DNA of 64,000 bases from Streptomyces sp. NBC_01571 (lineage in GTDB: Bacteria > Actinomycetota > Actinomycetes > Streptomycetales > Streptomycetaceae), in NCBI RefSeq assembly GCF_026339875.1, contig NZ_JAPEPZ010000001.1, positions 1,426,001-1,490,000 of the forward strand, written 5' to 3'. This document shows positions 16,426-25,061 of the stretch, piece by piece; position 1 is the first letter of the stretch, and each line of letters opens with the position of its first letter. The translations under genes were made by a program, and so were the position numbers. Below the pieces are notes generated by a model. It saw only the letters and a list, made by a program, of their open reading frames with translations, ran no database searches and had not been told where the DNA came from.

Positions 16426-18101
16426 GCCTGTGCGCCCTCCACGGAGTGCAGTCCCTGCCGTCGTACCGTCGCGGCGAGCGTACGGTGTCCGGACCGTTCC
16501 ACCCGCATCACCCGCTCCTCCGGCAGGGCGCGTTGCCACCATTCGCCGGCCGCGGCGTCCGCGGTGGCACGCAGTTCGACGACGGCGCCGGCCAGGTCGC
16601 GGCGGGCGGACTCCAGGGCTCCGGGTGCGGGACCACCGGAGTCGAGGAGCCGCACGGCGCGGGCGTCGGCGCGCTCGACCGCGTCGAGGGCGTCCTCGAC
16701 GCGGTCGCCGGCCCGCCGGTTGGTGACGGCGACCGCCGCGGCGAAGCCGACCAGCGCGCCCACCAGGGTGTCCACGACCCGGTCGGTCATCAGCTCGCCG
16801 GGCCGCTGGAAGTGGGCGAACTCGGTGATGAGCAGGGCCATGGGCGTGACACAGACACTGCCGAGCCAGTAGTTGCGGCCGATCAGCGCCTCGGCTGCGA
16901 AGTTGAGGGCGAGACAGCACAGCACGAGGGCCGTCTGACCGAGGTGGGCGAGCGGGGCGAGAGCCGCGAAGACGAGTACGCCGACGAGGTTGCCGACCAC
17001 ACGCTGCACACCCCGGCTCCAGGTCAGGGTGACATTGGTCTGGTAGAGCGAGGCGGCGGTGACGAGGGCCCAGTAGGGACGGCCGACGCCGAGGGCGAGC
17101 GACGCGTACCCGGCCAGCGCGCAGCCGAGCGCGACACGCAGCGCGATCGGGGCGAGTGGCCCGAGCCGTCGCAGCAACGGCTCCTCCCCCAAGGCGAGTT
17201 CGGCCTCCACGCCCAGGAGCTCACCGGCGGCCTCCCCGAGGTCGTCCGGGTGCGGTACGGGGCCGGTGCCGCGCAGGTCGCGAGCCCAGCCGCGCAGCCG
17301 CTCGGGCTCCGTGTCGGCGGGCGCGGCGATCGCGACCTCGGCCCGTACGACGAGCCGTTCGAGGGCGCGCCGGGGCGCGGAGCGGGCGCCGGTGGAGAGC
17401 AGCGACTGCCACGCCCCGTGCACGGCGGCGGCCGCGGCGGCGCGGGCCCGGGCGGATCCGGCACCGGCGGCGCGCGTCCCGGCGTACGCCGCGGCGGCGT
17501 TGAGCGCGTGCGCGGTGGCCCGGCGCTCCGGTCCGTGCGGGCGGAGGAGTCCTGGGGCCATGCCGACGATCCAGGCCCAGACGCCCGCCGCGGCGCCGAG
17601 CGCGAGATGGCCGGGGACCTGGCCGAGCGTCTGCGGCACGAAGAGGGACGCGGAGCTGATGAAGCAGAGGACCACATGGCCGGGCGGTCCGACCCGGGTG
17701 GCGTCGCACAGCACCTTCTGCACGGCGGCCAGCAGGGCGCCGACCGTGACCAGCAGGACGGGGCTCGTGGTGAGGGAGGCCGCGGTCAGGGCTACGGCGA
17801 GTCCGGTGAGCATGCCCAGCACCACCAGGGCGAGGGTACGGGCGCGGGCGGCGTACGGGCGGTTGTGGGCGTAGAGCGCGCAGAGCGACCCGGCCATGGT
17901 GTACATCGCCAGGTCCAGCCGGCCGAGCGCCAGGAGAGCCAGGTTCGGCGGCGCCACCGAGACGACCACGCTCAGGGCGGGCTTGAACCAGATGTCGGAG
18001 GGCCGGCCGAGGCGGAGCACCCCGGCCAGCGGGAGGCGACGCGCGCCCGAAGGGGGGCGGGGGCGGCGCACGCGGGGTGTCCGGGGGGTCGCGGTGCTCA
18101 T
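16422..18101 (-). CDS. FUSC family membrane protein (putative exporter)
   Basis: 559 residues, fusaric acid resistance/aromatic acid exporter-like architecture: two blocks of hydrophobic helices (about 40-170 and 330-460) each followed by a cytoplasmic segment. The second block includes GRPYWALVTAASLYQTNVTL and GNLVGVLVFAALAPL, typical of FUSC. Substrates of the family are aromatic or hydrophobic acids. Transcribed with the downstream MarR gene (ATGA overlap). ATG at 18101 is about 20 bp from the operator. Confidence 0.88.
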   Translation of the reverse strand: MSTATPRTPRVRRPRPPSGARRLPLAGVLRLGRPSDIWFKPALSVVVSVAPPNLALLALGRLDLAMYTMAGSLCALYAHNRPYAARARTLALVVLGMLTGLAVALTAASLTTSPVLLVTVGALLAAVQKVLCDATRVGPPGHVVLCFISSASLFVPQTLGQVPGHLALGAAAGVWAWIVGMAPGLLRPHGPERRATAHALNAAAAYAGTRAAGAGSARARAAAAAAVHGAWQSLLSTGARSAPRRALERLVVRAEVAIAAPADTEPERLRGWARDLRGTGPVPHPDDLGEAAGELLGVEAELALGEEPLLRRLGPLAPIALRVALGCALAGYASLALGVGRPYWALVTAASLYQTNVTLTWSRGVQRVVGNLVGVLVFAALAPLAHLGQTALVLCCLALNFAAEALIGRNYWLGSVCVTPMALLITEFAHFQRPGELMTDRVVDTLVGALVGFAAAVAVTNRRAGDRVEDALDAVERADARAVRLLDSGGPAPGALESARRDLAGAVVELRATADAAAGEWWQRALPEERVMRVERSGHRTLAATVRRQGLHSVEGAQA

Positions 18102-18119
18102 ACGAAGAAGAGTAGCAGA

Positions 18120-18137
18120 TGCTTTACGAGTAAAACA
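18120..18137. promoter_or_regulatory. MarR-type operator before the FUSC-MarR operon
   Basis: TGCTTTACGAGTAAAACA, an 18-bp palindrome with one mismatched pair and a perfect core TTTAC-GA-GTAAA. It lies 19 bp upstream of the start codon, overlapping the expected -35 area, with TACTCT as a possible -10 on the minus strand. It is the likely autoregulatory site of the MarR protein. Confidence 0.7.
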
Positions 18138-18303
18138 CTCGTGCAGCATGTCGGCGCCGCGACACCTGCCCCTCCCCGCTGCGGCGCTCCCCGTACGCTC
18201 CCCCCGAATGCACCCTTGCGCCCGGCCGTCGCCGGCTTGCGCACCGCCGCGCGCGGGCATGCCCGGTCCGACGTCCGACAGCGTCGAGCGGGGGAGGTAC
18301 ACG

Positions 18304-18885
18304 GTGCACGGACCGGCTTCGCCCGGCTGGCTGCTCGTCGCGCTGTGCGCGGCGACCGGGGCCTACTGTCTGCTGCGGATGCGCAGCGCGGTCGAGGAAC
18401 AGCGCCGCACGGCGGGCGGTGAGGCGGTCATGGGGTTCGGCATGGCGGCGATGGCCGTGCCCGCGGCCGTCGCCGCTCCCCCGCACTGGGCCTGGCTCGG
18501 GTACGTCGGGGTGTTCGGTGCGGCCGCCCTGCGCGCGCTGTGGGCGGCCCGCAGCGGCCGGCATCACTTGCACCATCTGGTCGGGGCCTGCGCGATGGTC
18601 TACATGGCGGGCGTGATGGCCGCCTCCCCCGGACACCACCACGCGCACGGCGGTTCCGGGGTGCCGCTGGTGACCGGGGCGCTCCTTCTCTACTTCACCG
18701 GGTACGTGCTGCTCTCCGGGTTCCGGCTGCTGCCGGTCGCCGCCGTGGCCGCGGGCACCGGGAGCGCCGGGACGACGCTGCCCGGACCCGCCCGGCGCCC
18801 CGGCTGGGGCGATCGTCCCGAGCTGTCGCGGGCGTGCCGGCTGTCGATGGGGATCGCGATGCTCGCCATGCTGGTCACGCTCTGA
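18304..18885 (+). CDS. DUF5134 family membrane protein
   Basis: 193 residues, about five hydrophobic helices, with a histidine-rich loop (RHHLHHLVGACAMVYM, then SPGHHHAHGG) that may bind metal. This matches the actinobacterial DUF5134 family; function unknown. GTG at 18304 is chosen because GGGGAGG stands 6 bp upstream. The next gene, 119 bp further, encodes an M56 peptidase, a neighbourhood often seen in Streptomyces. Confidence 0.75.
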   Translation: MHGPASPGWLLVALCAATGAYCLLRMRSAVEEQRRTAGGEAVMGFGMAAMAVPAAVAAPPHWAWLGYVGVFGAAALRALWAARSGRHHLHHLVGACAMVYMAGVMAASPGHHHAHGGSGVPLVTGALLLYFTGYVLLSGFRLLPVAAVAAGTGSAGTTLPGPARRPGWGDRPELSRACRLSMGIAMLAMLVTL

Positions 18886-19004
18886 CACGTGCGCGCGCCG
18901 CACTGGTGGGACCGCTCCCGCCTCGCCCCACGAAACCGTGGTGTACGTCACTTTGCCGTCGCGGCCCGTATCCCCGGGCGACACTCCGCTCATAGGCTTC
19001 AGCC

Positions 19005-19940
19005 ATGATGGTCCCCGCGGCACTGTTGCTGCTCGGCGCCCTGGCGGCCGTGGTCGCTCCACGGCTGCTCGCCCGGGCGGACTGGCCGGAGCGCGAACCT
19101 GTGGTCGCCCTGTGGGTGTGGCAGTGCGTGGTGGCGGCCGTTCTGCTGTGCTGCGCGCTGTCCATGACGCTGAGTGCGGCCGCCGCGTGGATGGCGGTGC
19201 GCGGCCATGTGTTCGCTCCCGCGCCCCACTCGGTCGTGAACGCCTACGCGTTGGGCACCGGGGACACCTGGGCCGCGACGACCGCGGTGGCACTCGCGTG
19301 CGGCGGCGCCTGGACCGCGGCCATGCTGGTCCGTGAGGTGCTGGGCGCACGGTCGCGCCATCGCCACAGCCGAGCCGAACTTCGCCTGCGCGCACCGCTG
19401 TTGCCCGGCGAAGAGCCCGGCAGCGATCGACTGGTGGTACTGGAGGGCGAGCGTCCGGACGCCTGGTTCCTGCCCGGCCCCGCACCCCGACTCGTCATCA
19501 CCACGGCCGCGTTGCGCCGTCTCAAGGGCCGCCGCCTGGATGCCGTACTCGCCCATGAGCAGGGGCACGCGCGGGCCCGGCACGACTGGCTGCTGCACTG
19601 CTCGGCCGCCCTCGCCGTCGGCTTCCCTCGGGTCCCGGTCTTCGCCGCGTTCCGCGACGAGATGCACCGGCTGGTCGAACTGGCCGCGGACGACGTGGCG
19701 TCCCGCCGTTTCGGCCGTCTCACCATCGCCCTCGCGCTGGTGGAACTCAACGAGGACCGGGGCGTGTTCGGCCCCTGCCCGACCCCGCAGGCCCATCTCC
19801 CGGCGCGGGTGCGCCGCCTCCTCACCCCCCAGGTCCGGCTGACGCCGTCGCGGCGGCTGCGCCTGACCGCGGCGGCCACCCTGGTGCCGGTCGTTCCGCT
19901 GCTGGTGACGTTCGTACCGGCGCTACGGGCACTCGGCTGA
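19005..19940 (+). CDS. M56 family membrane metallopeptidase
   Basis: 311 residues. Transmembrane helices at the N-terminus and near the C-terminus flank a zinc protease domain with HEQGH (in LAHEQGHARARHDWL) and the downstream RLVELAADDVAS, whose Glu is the probable third ligand. M56 peptidases such as BlaR1/MecR1 sense extracellular compounds and cleave BlaI-type repressors. No BlaI gene adjoins this one, although BlaI-like palindromes occur at 44.7 and 45.6 kb. Confidence 0.88.
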   Translation: MMVPAALLLLGALAAVVAPRLLARADWPEREPVVALWVWQCVVAAVLLCCALSMTLSAAAAWMAVRGHVFAPAPHSVVNAYALGTGDTWAATTAVALACGGAWTAAMLVREVLGARSRHRHSRAELRLRAPLLPGEEPGSDRLVVLEGERPDAWFLPGPAPRLVITTAALRRLKGRRLDAVLAHEQGHARARHDWLLHCSAALAVGFPRVPVFAAFRDEMHRLVELAADDVASRRFGRLTIALALVELNEDRGVFGPCPTPQAHLPARVRRLLTPQVRLTPSRRLRLTAAATLVPVVPLLVTFVPALRALG

Positions 19941-20187
19941 GGCGTGCCCAGCGGCCCCCGCGCCCGCACCGCTCCGAACCGCTCGGAACGAGCCCCCGCC
20001 GACCGACCACCGGCTCACCGCTCACCGCGTACGGCTCGGGGTGCGCCGACTCCTCGGACGTCCGAGGCGGCCGAGGCGGCCGAGGCGGCGACGCGCCCGC
20101 GGTCGCGCGGGCGGTCGCCCGTCACGGGGCCGGTGCGGCTCGGTGCGCCCTTGACCCGTGCGGGCCGCGCCACGAAGGATCGCCCTC

Positions 20188-20886
20188 ATGACGATCAAGT
20201 GCGTGCTCTTCGACTTCTCCGGAACCCTGTTCCGCGTCGAGTCCACCGGGTCCTGGCTGCGTGCCGTGCTGGCGGAGGCCGAAGTCGCCCTTCCCGAGGA
20301 GGAGTTGACGCGGAAGGCGGCCGATCTGGAGGCCATCGGCGCGCTCGCCGGCGGCGCCGCTCCCGCACGGGCGCTGCCGACGGAACTGGCCGAGGTGTGG
20401 CGGCGGCGCGACGAGAGCGCCGCGTCCCACCGGGCCGCGTACACCGGCGCGTCCCGGCAGGTGCCACTGCCCGATCCCGCGCTGCACGAGGCGCTTTACG
20501 ACCGCCACATGAGGCCCGCAGCCTGGCGCCCCTATCCCGACGCGGCGGAGGTGCTCGCCGCGCTGCGCGGGCGCGGGGTCGCGGTGGGCGTGGTCAGCAA
20601 CATCGGCTGGGACCTGCGGCCCGTCTTCCGCGAGCACGGCCTCGACCCGTACGTCGGCGCCTACGCCCTGTCGTACGAGCACGGCATCCAGAAACCGGAC
20701 GCCCGGCTGTTCGCGTCCGCCTGCGAGGCGCTGGGGGTGGCGCCCGAGGACACGCTGATGGTCGGGGACGACCGCCGTGCCGACGGAGGCGCCGCGGCGC
20801 TGGGCTGCGCGGTGCACTTCGTGGACCACCTGCCGGTGGCCGCCCGGCCCGACGGGCTGCGGCCGGTCCTGGACCTGCTCGACTGA
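20188..20886 (+). CDS. HAD family hydrolase
   Basis: 232 residues, HAD superfamily with a subclass I cap (residues about 16-95). Motif I is DFSGTLF, motif II VVSNIGWD, motif III/IV KPDARLF and VGDDRRADGGAA. The second Asp of the usual DxD is Ser, so the general acid/base of classical phosphatases is absent. DxS/DxA/DxY variants occur in dehalogenases and phosphonatases, so the reaction is uncertain. ATG at 20188 follows GAAGGA. Confidence 0.83.
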   Translation: MTIKCVLFDFSGTLFRVESTGSWLRAVLAEAEVALPEEELTRKAADLEAIGALAGGAAPARALPTELAEVWRRRDESAASHRAAYTGASRQVPLPDPALHEALYDRHMRPAAWRPYPDAAEVLAALRGRGVAVGVVSNIGWDLRPVFREHGLDPYVGAYALSYEHGIQKPDARLFASACEALGVAPEDTLMVGDDRRADGGAAALGCAVHFVDHLPVAARPDGLRPVLDLLD

Positions 20887-20908
20887 CCGCCGGCCCGGCC
20901 CCCGCCTC

Positions 20909-21154
20909 TCAGCTCTGGTAGCCCTCGACCTGCGAGGACGGCCGTACGTGGGCCTCGTCCGGGTTCTCCCCGAACTCGGTCTTCGCACGCCGCTGACGCA
21001 GCAGGTCCCAGCACTGGTCGAGCTCGCGCTCCAACTGCCCGAGCCGCTGATGTTCGGTGTCGGAGTCGATCTGCCCTGACGACAGGGCGTCGCGGAGCTG
21101 TCGCTCGTCGTCCACCATCGCCGTGATCTTCGCCAGGATCTGCTCTTGGTTCAT
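20909..21154 (-). CDS. DUF2630 family small protein
   Basis: 81 residues, charged and helical: ILAKITAMVDDERQLRDAL and LERELDQCWDLLRQRRA. This is the DUF2630 family, common in actinobacteria, function unknown. Probably a small coiled-coil protein. GGAGG lies about 8 bp before the ATG at 21154. Confidence 0.85.
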   Translation of the reverse strand: MNQEQILAKITAMVDDERQLRDALSSGQIDSDTEHQRLGQLERELDQCWDLLRQRRAKTEFGENPDEAHVRPSSQVEGYQS

Positions 21155-21301
21155 GTCCGTAAGCCTCCTCGGGACTCGTGCCCACTGTAAGGAGATCCTC
21201 CCCCGCACCGCACGTCCGCCTGAGACGTTCCCCCGCGACGCCCCAGGCGGACGGCAGCCCGAAGCCGACCCCTGACGGGGTCGTGACCCGGACGGCCTGA
21301 G

Positions 21302-21325
21302 TATAGTTGGCTGGCAGCCAGTCAA
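21302..21325 (+). promoter_or_regulatory. TetR operator over the -10 region
   Basis: TTGGCTGGCAGCCAGTCAA (21307-21325) is a palindrome with 9-bp arms and one mismatched pair. A likely -10 box TATAGT (21302-21307) abuts it. It is 15 bp upstream of the TetR start codon, so autorepression is likely. Confidence 0.7.
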
Positions 21326-21340
21326 CACAGGAGTTACAGG

Positions 21341-22015
21341 ATGTCCCCGCGCAGCCCGTCGGTCAATGAAGAGCTGCGGCGGCGTTCCCGGGAGCGACTT
21401 CTTCAGGCCGCGCTGGAGCTGGTGAGCGAGCGCGGGTACGACGCGGCGACGCTCGGGGACATAGCGGATCGCGCGGGATCCGCACGCGGGCTGGTGTCGT
21501 ACTACTTCCCCGGAAAGCGTCAGCTCGTGCAGTCCGCGGTGCACCGGCTGATGCACCGCACGCTGGAAGAGGGGCTGGAGCGCGAGCCGCGCACCACGGA
21601 CGGCCGGGAACGGATGGCGCGGGCCATCGACGCGGTCCTCGGCCTGGCCCGGGACAGACCGGTCCTCATGCGGCAGCACATGGCCGGGATCCTGCAGGAC
21701 GAGGGGTTCGTGCAGTGCCCCGAACAGCAGCGGCTGGCGCAGCTCCTGCGGGAGACCGTCGCCGGCCACGGCTCGCCGGACGCGGCCACCGACTACCCGA
21801 TGCTGCGCGCGCTGCTCATGGGCGCGGTGTACGCGGCTCTGGTGCCGGGTGCCCCGATGCCGGTGCCGACGCTGCGGGCGGAGCTGTTCGAGCGCTACCA
21901 CCTCGACTGGGAGATGGGGGTCCCGCCGGACACCGAGGTGCCCGGCGGGACGAACGGGGCGGACCTGTCACGGTTCTTCGCGACCGGCCGCCTGCCGGAC
22001 GATCAGTCGAAGTAG
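21341..22015 (+). CDS. TetR family transcriptional regulator
   Basis: 224 residues. The N-terminal DNA-binding domain is clear: RERLLQAALELVSERGYDAAT then GDIADRAGSARGLVSYYFPGKRQLV. The C-terminal ligand domain is not classifiable. AGGAG precedes the ATG. The end overlaps the stop of the convergent LVIVD gene by 13 bp. The regulated gene is probably itself and something unlinked, since the neighbours read the other way. Confidence 0.9.
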   Translation: MSPRSPSVNEELRRRSRERLLQAALELVSERGYDAATLGDIADRAGSARGLVSYYFPGKRQLVQSAVHRLMHRTLEEGLEREPRTTDGRERMARAIDAVLGLARDRPVLMRQHMAGILQDEGFVQCPEQQRLAQLLRETVAGHGSPDAATDYPMLRALLMGAVYAALVPGAPMPVPTLRAELFERYHLDWEMGVPPDTEVPGGTNGADLSRFFATGRLPDDQSK

Positions 22016-23505
22016 TCCGGCTGGGTCTGGACGTTGAGCTCGCGCAGGTGGACCCGCTTGGCCGGGTCGGTGCGCCGGTCGCTGAGCTTCAGGACGTCGA
22101 AGCCCTTGGCGATGTCGTTCGAGTAGATGTAGCCGTTGTAGTAGTACGCCGACCAGGAGCCGCCGACCTGGAGCGTGTCGGTGCTCAGCGGGCCGCGCTC
22201 GAAGTAGGCGATCTCCTTCGGGTGGACGGAGTCGGTGAAGTCCCAGACGGAGACGCCGCCCTGGTACCAGGCCTGGACCATCAGGTCCTTGCCCTTGACC
22301 GGGATCAGCGAGCCGTTGTGGGCCACGCAGTTCTCGGTGTCCGCCTGGTGGCGGGGGATCTTGTAGTAGCTCCGGAAGACCAGCTTGCGCCGGTCGCCCT
22401 TGCCGACGATGTCGTAGATGCCGTCGGCACCGCGGTTCGGACCGATGGCCGCGTTGCAGGTGGCCGCGCCGCCGCCGCCCAGCTCATCGGTGAACACGAC
22501 CTTGTCGGCCTTCTGGTTGAAGGTCGCCGAGTGCCAGAACGCGAAGTTGACGTTGTCCTCGACCTGGTCGATGACCTTGGGGTGTTCGGGGTCCTTGATG
22601 GAGAACAGGATGCCGTCGCCCATGCAGGCGCCCGCCGCGAGGTCCTTGGAGGGCAGCACGGTGATGTCGTGGCAGCCGGTGGTCTTGGAGACGCCCGGGT
22701 TGGTGGGCGAGCCCGGGTTGCCGCCGCCGTCGGATCCCTCACCCGGGAAGAGCACCGGGAAGTTCACCACCGCGGCCTTCTCCGGCGCGTTGCGCGGCAC
22801 CTTGATGACCGAGATGCCGTCGTGCGGGGGCTGGCAGTCGGGGAACGTGGCGCTCGGCGAGTACGAGGACACGTAGATGTAGACGTTCTTGCGCTCCGGC
22901 ACCAGCGAGTGGGTGTGCGAGCCACACGCGGTCTCGACGGCGGCGACGTACTTCGGGTTCGCCTTGTCGGTTATGTCGAAGACCTTCATGCCCTCCCACG
23001 AGGACTTCTCGGTCGCGGGCTGCGTGGTGCTGTTGCAGGAGTCGTCGCTGCGCGAGGAGTCGGTGGACAGGAAGAGCAGGTTTCCGGAGACGGAGATGTC
23101 GTTCTGCGATCCCGGGCACAGCACCTGGGAGACCGTCCTCGGGGCCTTCGGGTTGCTGATGTCGAGGATGCGGAAGCCGTCGTAGTTGCCGGCGAACGCG
23201 TACTTGCCCTGGAAGGCGAGATCCGAATTGATCCCGGGCAGGGCGTCCTTGGGGATGTTGGTGAGGTGCTGGACGTTGTCGGAGTGGACGATCTCGTCCT
23301 GTCCGGGTATCTCGCCGCTCGCCACCGCCGCCTTCACCTCGGCCGCGTCGCTCCGGGAGACCTTCTCCCGTACGGCGGGGCCGTCCCCGGGGTCGGGGGT
23401 CGCGGCCGCCGGGCCGGCCGTGAGCAGTGCGGCCAGGAGCCCGGCCGCGACGGCGGCAACTCCCAGGCGTCTGTGCCGCGTTCGGGGGTCGTTCAACAGG
23501 GTCAC
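22003..23505 (-). CDS. Secreted LVIVD repeat protein
   Basis: 500 residues with a signal peptide (LGVAAVAAGLLAALLTAGPA). The body contains LVIVD-type beta-propeller repeats, seen as YDGFRILDISNPKAP, MKVFDITDKANPKYV and VSVWDFTDSVHPKEI. Several cysteines suggest extracellular disulfides. Function unknown; likely a surface or secreted binding protein. It is divergent from a DUF305 lipoprotein gene, and this pair recurs in Streptomyces genomes. Confidence 0.85.
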   Translation of the reverse strand: MTLLNDPRTRHRRLGVAAVAAGLLAALLTAGPAAATPDPGDGPAVREKVSRSDAAEVKAAVASGEIPGQDEIVHSDNVQHLTNIPKDALPGINSDLAFQGKYAFAGNYDGFRILDISNPKAPRTVSQVLCPGSQNDISVSGNLLFLSTDSSRSDDSCNSTTQPATEKSSWEGMKVFDITDKANPKYVAAVETACGSHTHSLVPERKNVYIYVSSYSPSATFPDCQPPHDGISVIKVPRNAPEKAAVVNFPVLFPGEGSDGGGNPGSPTNPGVSKTTGCHDITVLPSKDLAAGACMGDGILFSIKDPEHPKVIDQVEDNVNFAFWHSATFNQKADKVVFTDELGGGGAATCNAAIGPNRGADGIYDIVGKGDRRKLVFRSYYKIPRHQADTENCVAHNGSLIPVKGKDLMVQAWYQGGVSVWDFTDSVHPKEIAYFERGPLSTDTLQVGGSWSAYYYNGYIYSNDIAKGFDVLKLSDRRTDPAKRVHLRELNVQTQPDYFD

Positions 23506-23698
23506 TGCGTCCTCCCTTGTAGCCGTTCGCAGAGGAACGGTTCACGGACCCCAGAAGTATCGTCCGTCCCATGCGCTGATCAACAGATGGCAACGTACTC
23601 GTAATGAGAGTTTTTGATCAGACACGTTCGGAAGCGTGCTAGGACGGTCATGAACACCCGTGAGGTGTAAGCCGATCCGCGTGTCCCAGGAGGTCGCC

Positions 23699-24352
23699 GT
23701 GCTGTTCCGCCGTTCACCCCGTGCTTCCCTGGTCACGGCTTCGCTGGTGGTCGCCGTACTCGCGCTCGGGGCCTGCGACGGCTCGGACGCTCCGGCCAAG
23801 TCCGGTAAGGCGGGCGGGCCTTCGGTGATCGCGCCCGGTAAACCCGGCGAGGCGGCCGAAACGCTCTCCGCCGACGATGCCGCGAAGCAGCGCACCGAGG
23901 ACGACTCCCCCAACTCGGCGGACTTCGCCTACGCCCGGATGATGATCGAACACCACACCCAGGCACTGGAGATGACCCGGCTCGCCCCGCGGCAGGCCGA
24001 GTCCGGCCGGGTGAAGGCACTCGCGGCACGCATCGCGGCCTCCCAGGGACCCGAGATCAGCACGATGAAGGGCTGGCTAGACGCGCACGACGGGGACGGG
24101 CACGCCACGGAGCACCGGCACGAGGCGATGCCCGGCATGGCGACCGAGGCCCAGCTCAAGGCGTTGCGCGTGGCCCGGGGCAAGGTCTTCGACCGGCTCT
24201 TCCTTAAGCTGATGATCACGCACCACGACGGGGCGATCTCGATGGCCACGGACGTGAAGGCCCAGGGCAACAACATCCAGATCGAGGAGATGGCCGACGA
24301 CGTGATCGCCCAGCAGACCAGCGAGATCGGCAGGATGCGCGCGATGTCGTGA
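23699..24352 (+). CDS. DUF305 domain lipoprotein
   Basis: 217 residues. A signal peptide ends in the lipobox LGAC, so it is membrane-anchored outside. The DUF305 domain has two copies of the HH motif: ARMMIEHHTQALEMT and LKLMITHHDGAISMA, with many His and Met that could bind copper or another metal. GTG at 23699 is chosen because AGGAGG stands 5 bp upstream. It is divergent from the LVIVD gene, suggesting shared control. Confidence 0.88.
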   Translation: MLFRRSPRASLVTASLVVAVLALGACDGSDAPAKSGKAGGPSVIAPGKPGEAAETLSADDAAKQRTEDDSPNSADFAYARMMIEHHTQALEMTRLAPRQAESGRVKALAARIAASQGPEISTMKGWLDAHDGDGHATEHRHEAMPGMATEAQLKALRVARGKVFDRLFLKLMITHHDGAISMATDVKAQGNNIQIEEMADDVIAQQTSEIGRMRAMS

Positions 24353-24389
24353 CGGTCTCCGGCCTTCGGAGGTGCCCCCGGCGGCCTGT

Positions 24390-24908
24390 TCAGCGACGCA
24401 CATGACGGGGGGTCAGGAACCCCTCGTCGCGCGCCCCGGCGATCAGCCGCAGTGACCTGCGCCGGCTGTGACCGGTGGCGCACATGACCGCCAGGACCGG
24501 ATCCGCCCCGTCCTGCTGCGCGGCCCGGTACTCCTCGGCGACCAGCCGCCGCCCCTCGACTCCACCCGGCCACGCGGGGCGGGCACGGCCGGACAGCGGC
24601 TCCGCGGCGGCGGCCTGCGGCGCGGCACCACCGCCGCACGCCTCGACGAGGGGCTCCTCGATCCAGTCCGCGAGCGCCGTGAGGTCGTCCAGGGACAGCG
24701 GCGGCTGGGCCCGGACGTCCTCGATGGAGACGCCCTCACCGGCCGTCACCGCGAGCACGTCGACCCGGGCGCCGTCCGCGAAGTCGATCCGGACGGAGAA
24801 CCACCGCGTGACGCTCTCGTGCTCCCGCACCTCCCACGCGGGCCACACGGACACCGAGCCCTCCGGCCGATCACGATCAGAAAGACTGAGAAAGGATGCT
24901 TCCAGCAC
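24390..24908 (-). CDS. DUF6214 family protein
   Basis: 172 residues, soluble. It starts with WPAWEVREHESVTRWFSVR and ends with a conserved VMCATGHSRRRSLRLIAGARD segment. This matches the Streptomyces DUF6214 family as I remember it; no function is known. The start could be a few codons further in. Part of the middle (98-115) is Ala/Gly-rich and variable. Confidence 0.65.
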   Translation of the reverse strand: MLEASFLSLSDRDRPEGSVSVWPAWEVREHESVTRWFSVRIDFADGARVDVLAVTAGEGVSIEDVRAQPPLSLDDLTALADWIEEPLVEACGGGAAPQAAAAEPLSGRARPAWPGGVEGRRLVAEEYRAAQQDGADPVLAVMCATGHSRRRSLRLIAGARDEGFLTPRHVRR

Positions 24909-25061
24909 CCGCAGAACGTAACCGCGTGATCACACTCCATACGAACGGACACGCACATGTGTGCCGCGCGCCGCACCCTGTCAGCGGGCCATGAGTGGTG
25001 CGATGCTGGAGCCATCAGCGATCTCCTCGGGATGTCCGGGTTTCGGGTTGGGAGTTCCGCC

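Noticed and set aside
16446..18422. A 658-codon plus-strand frame across FUSC
   Set aside because: Antisense shadow of the membrane protein, whose transmembrane pattern and family motifs are clear.
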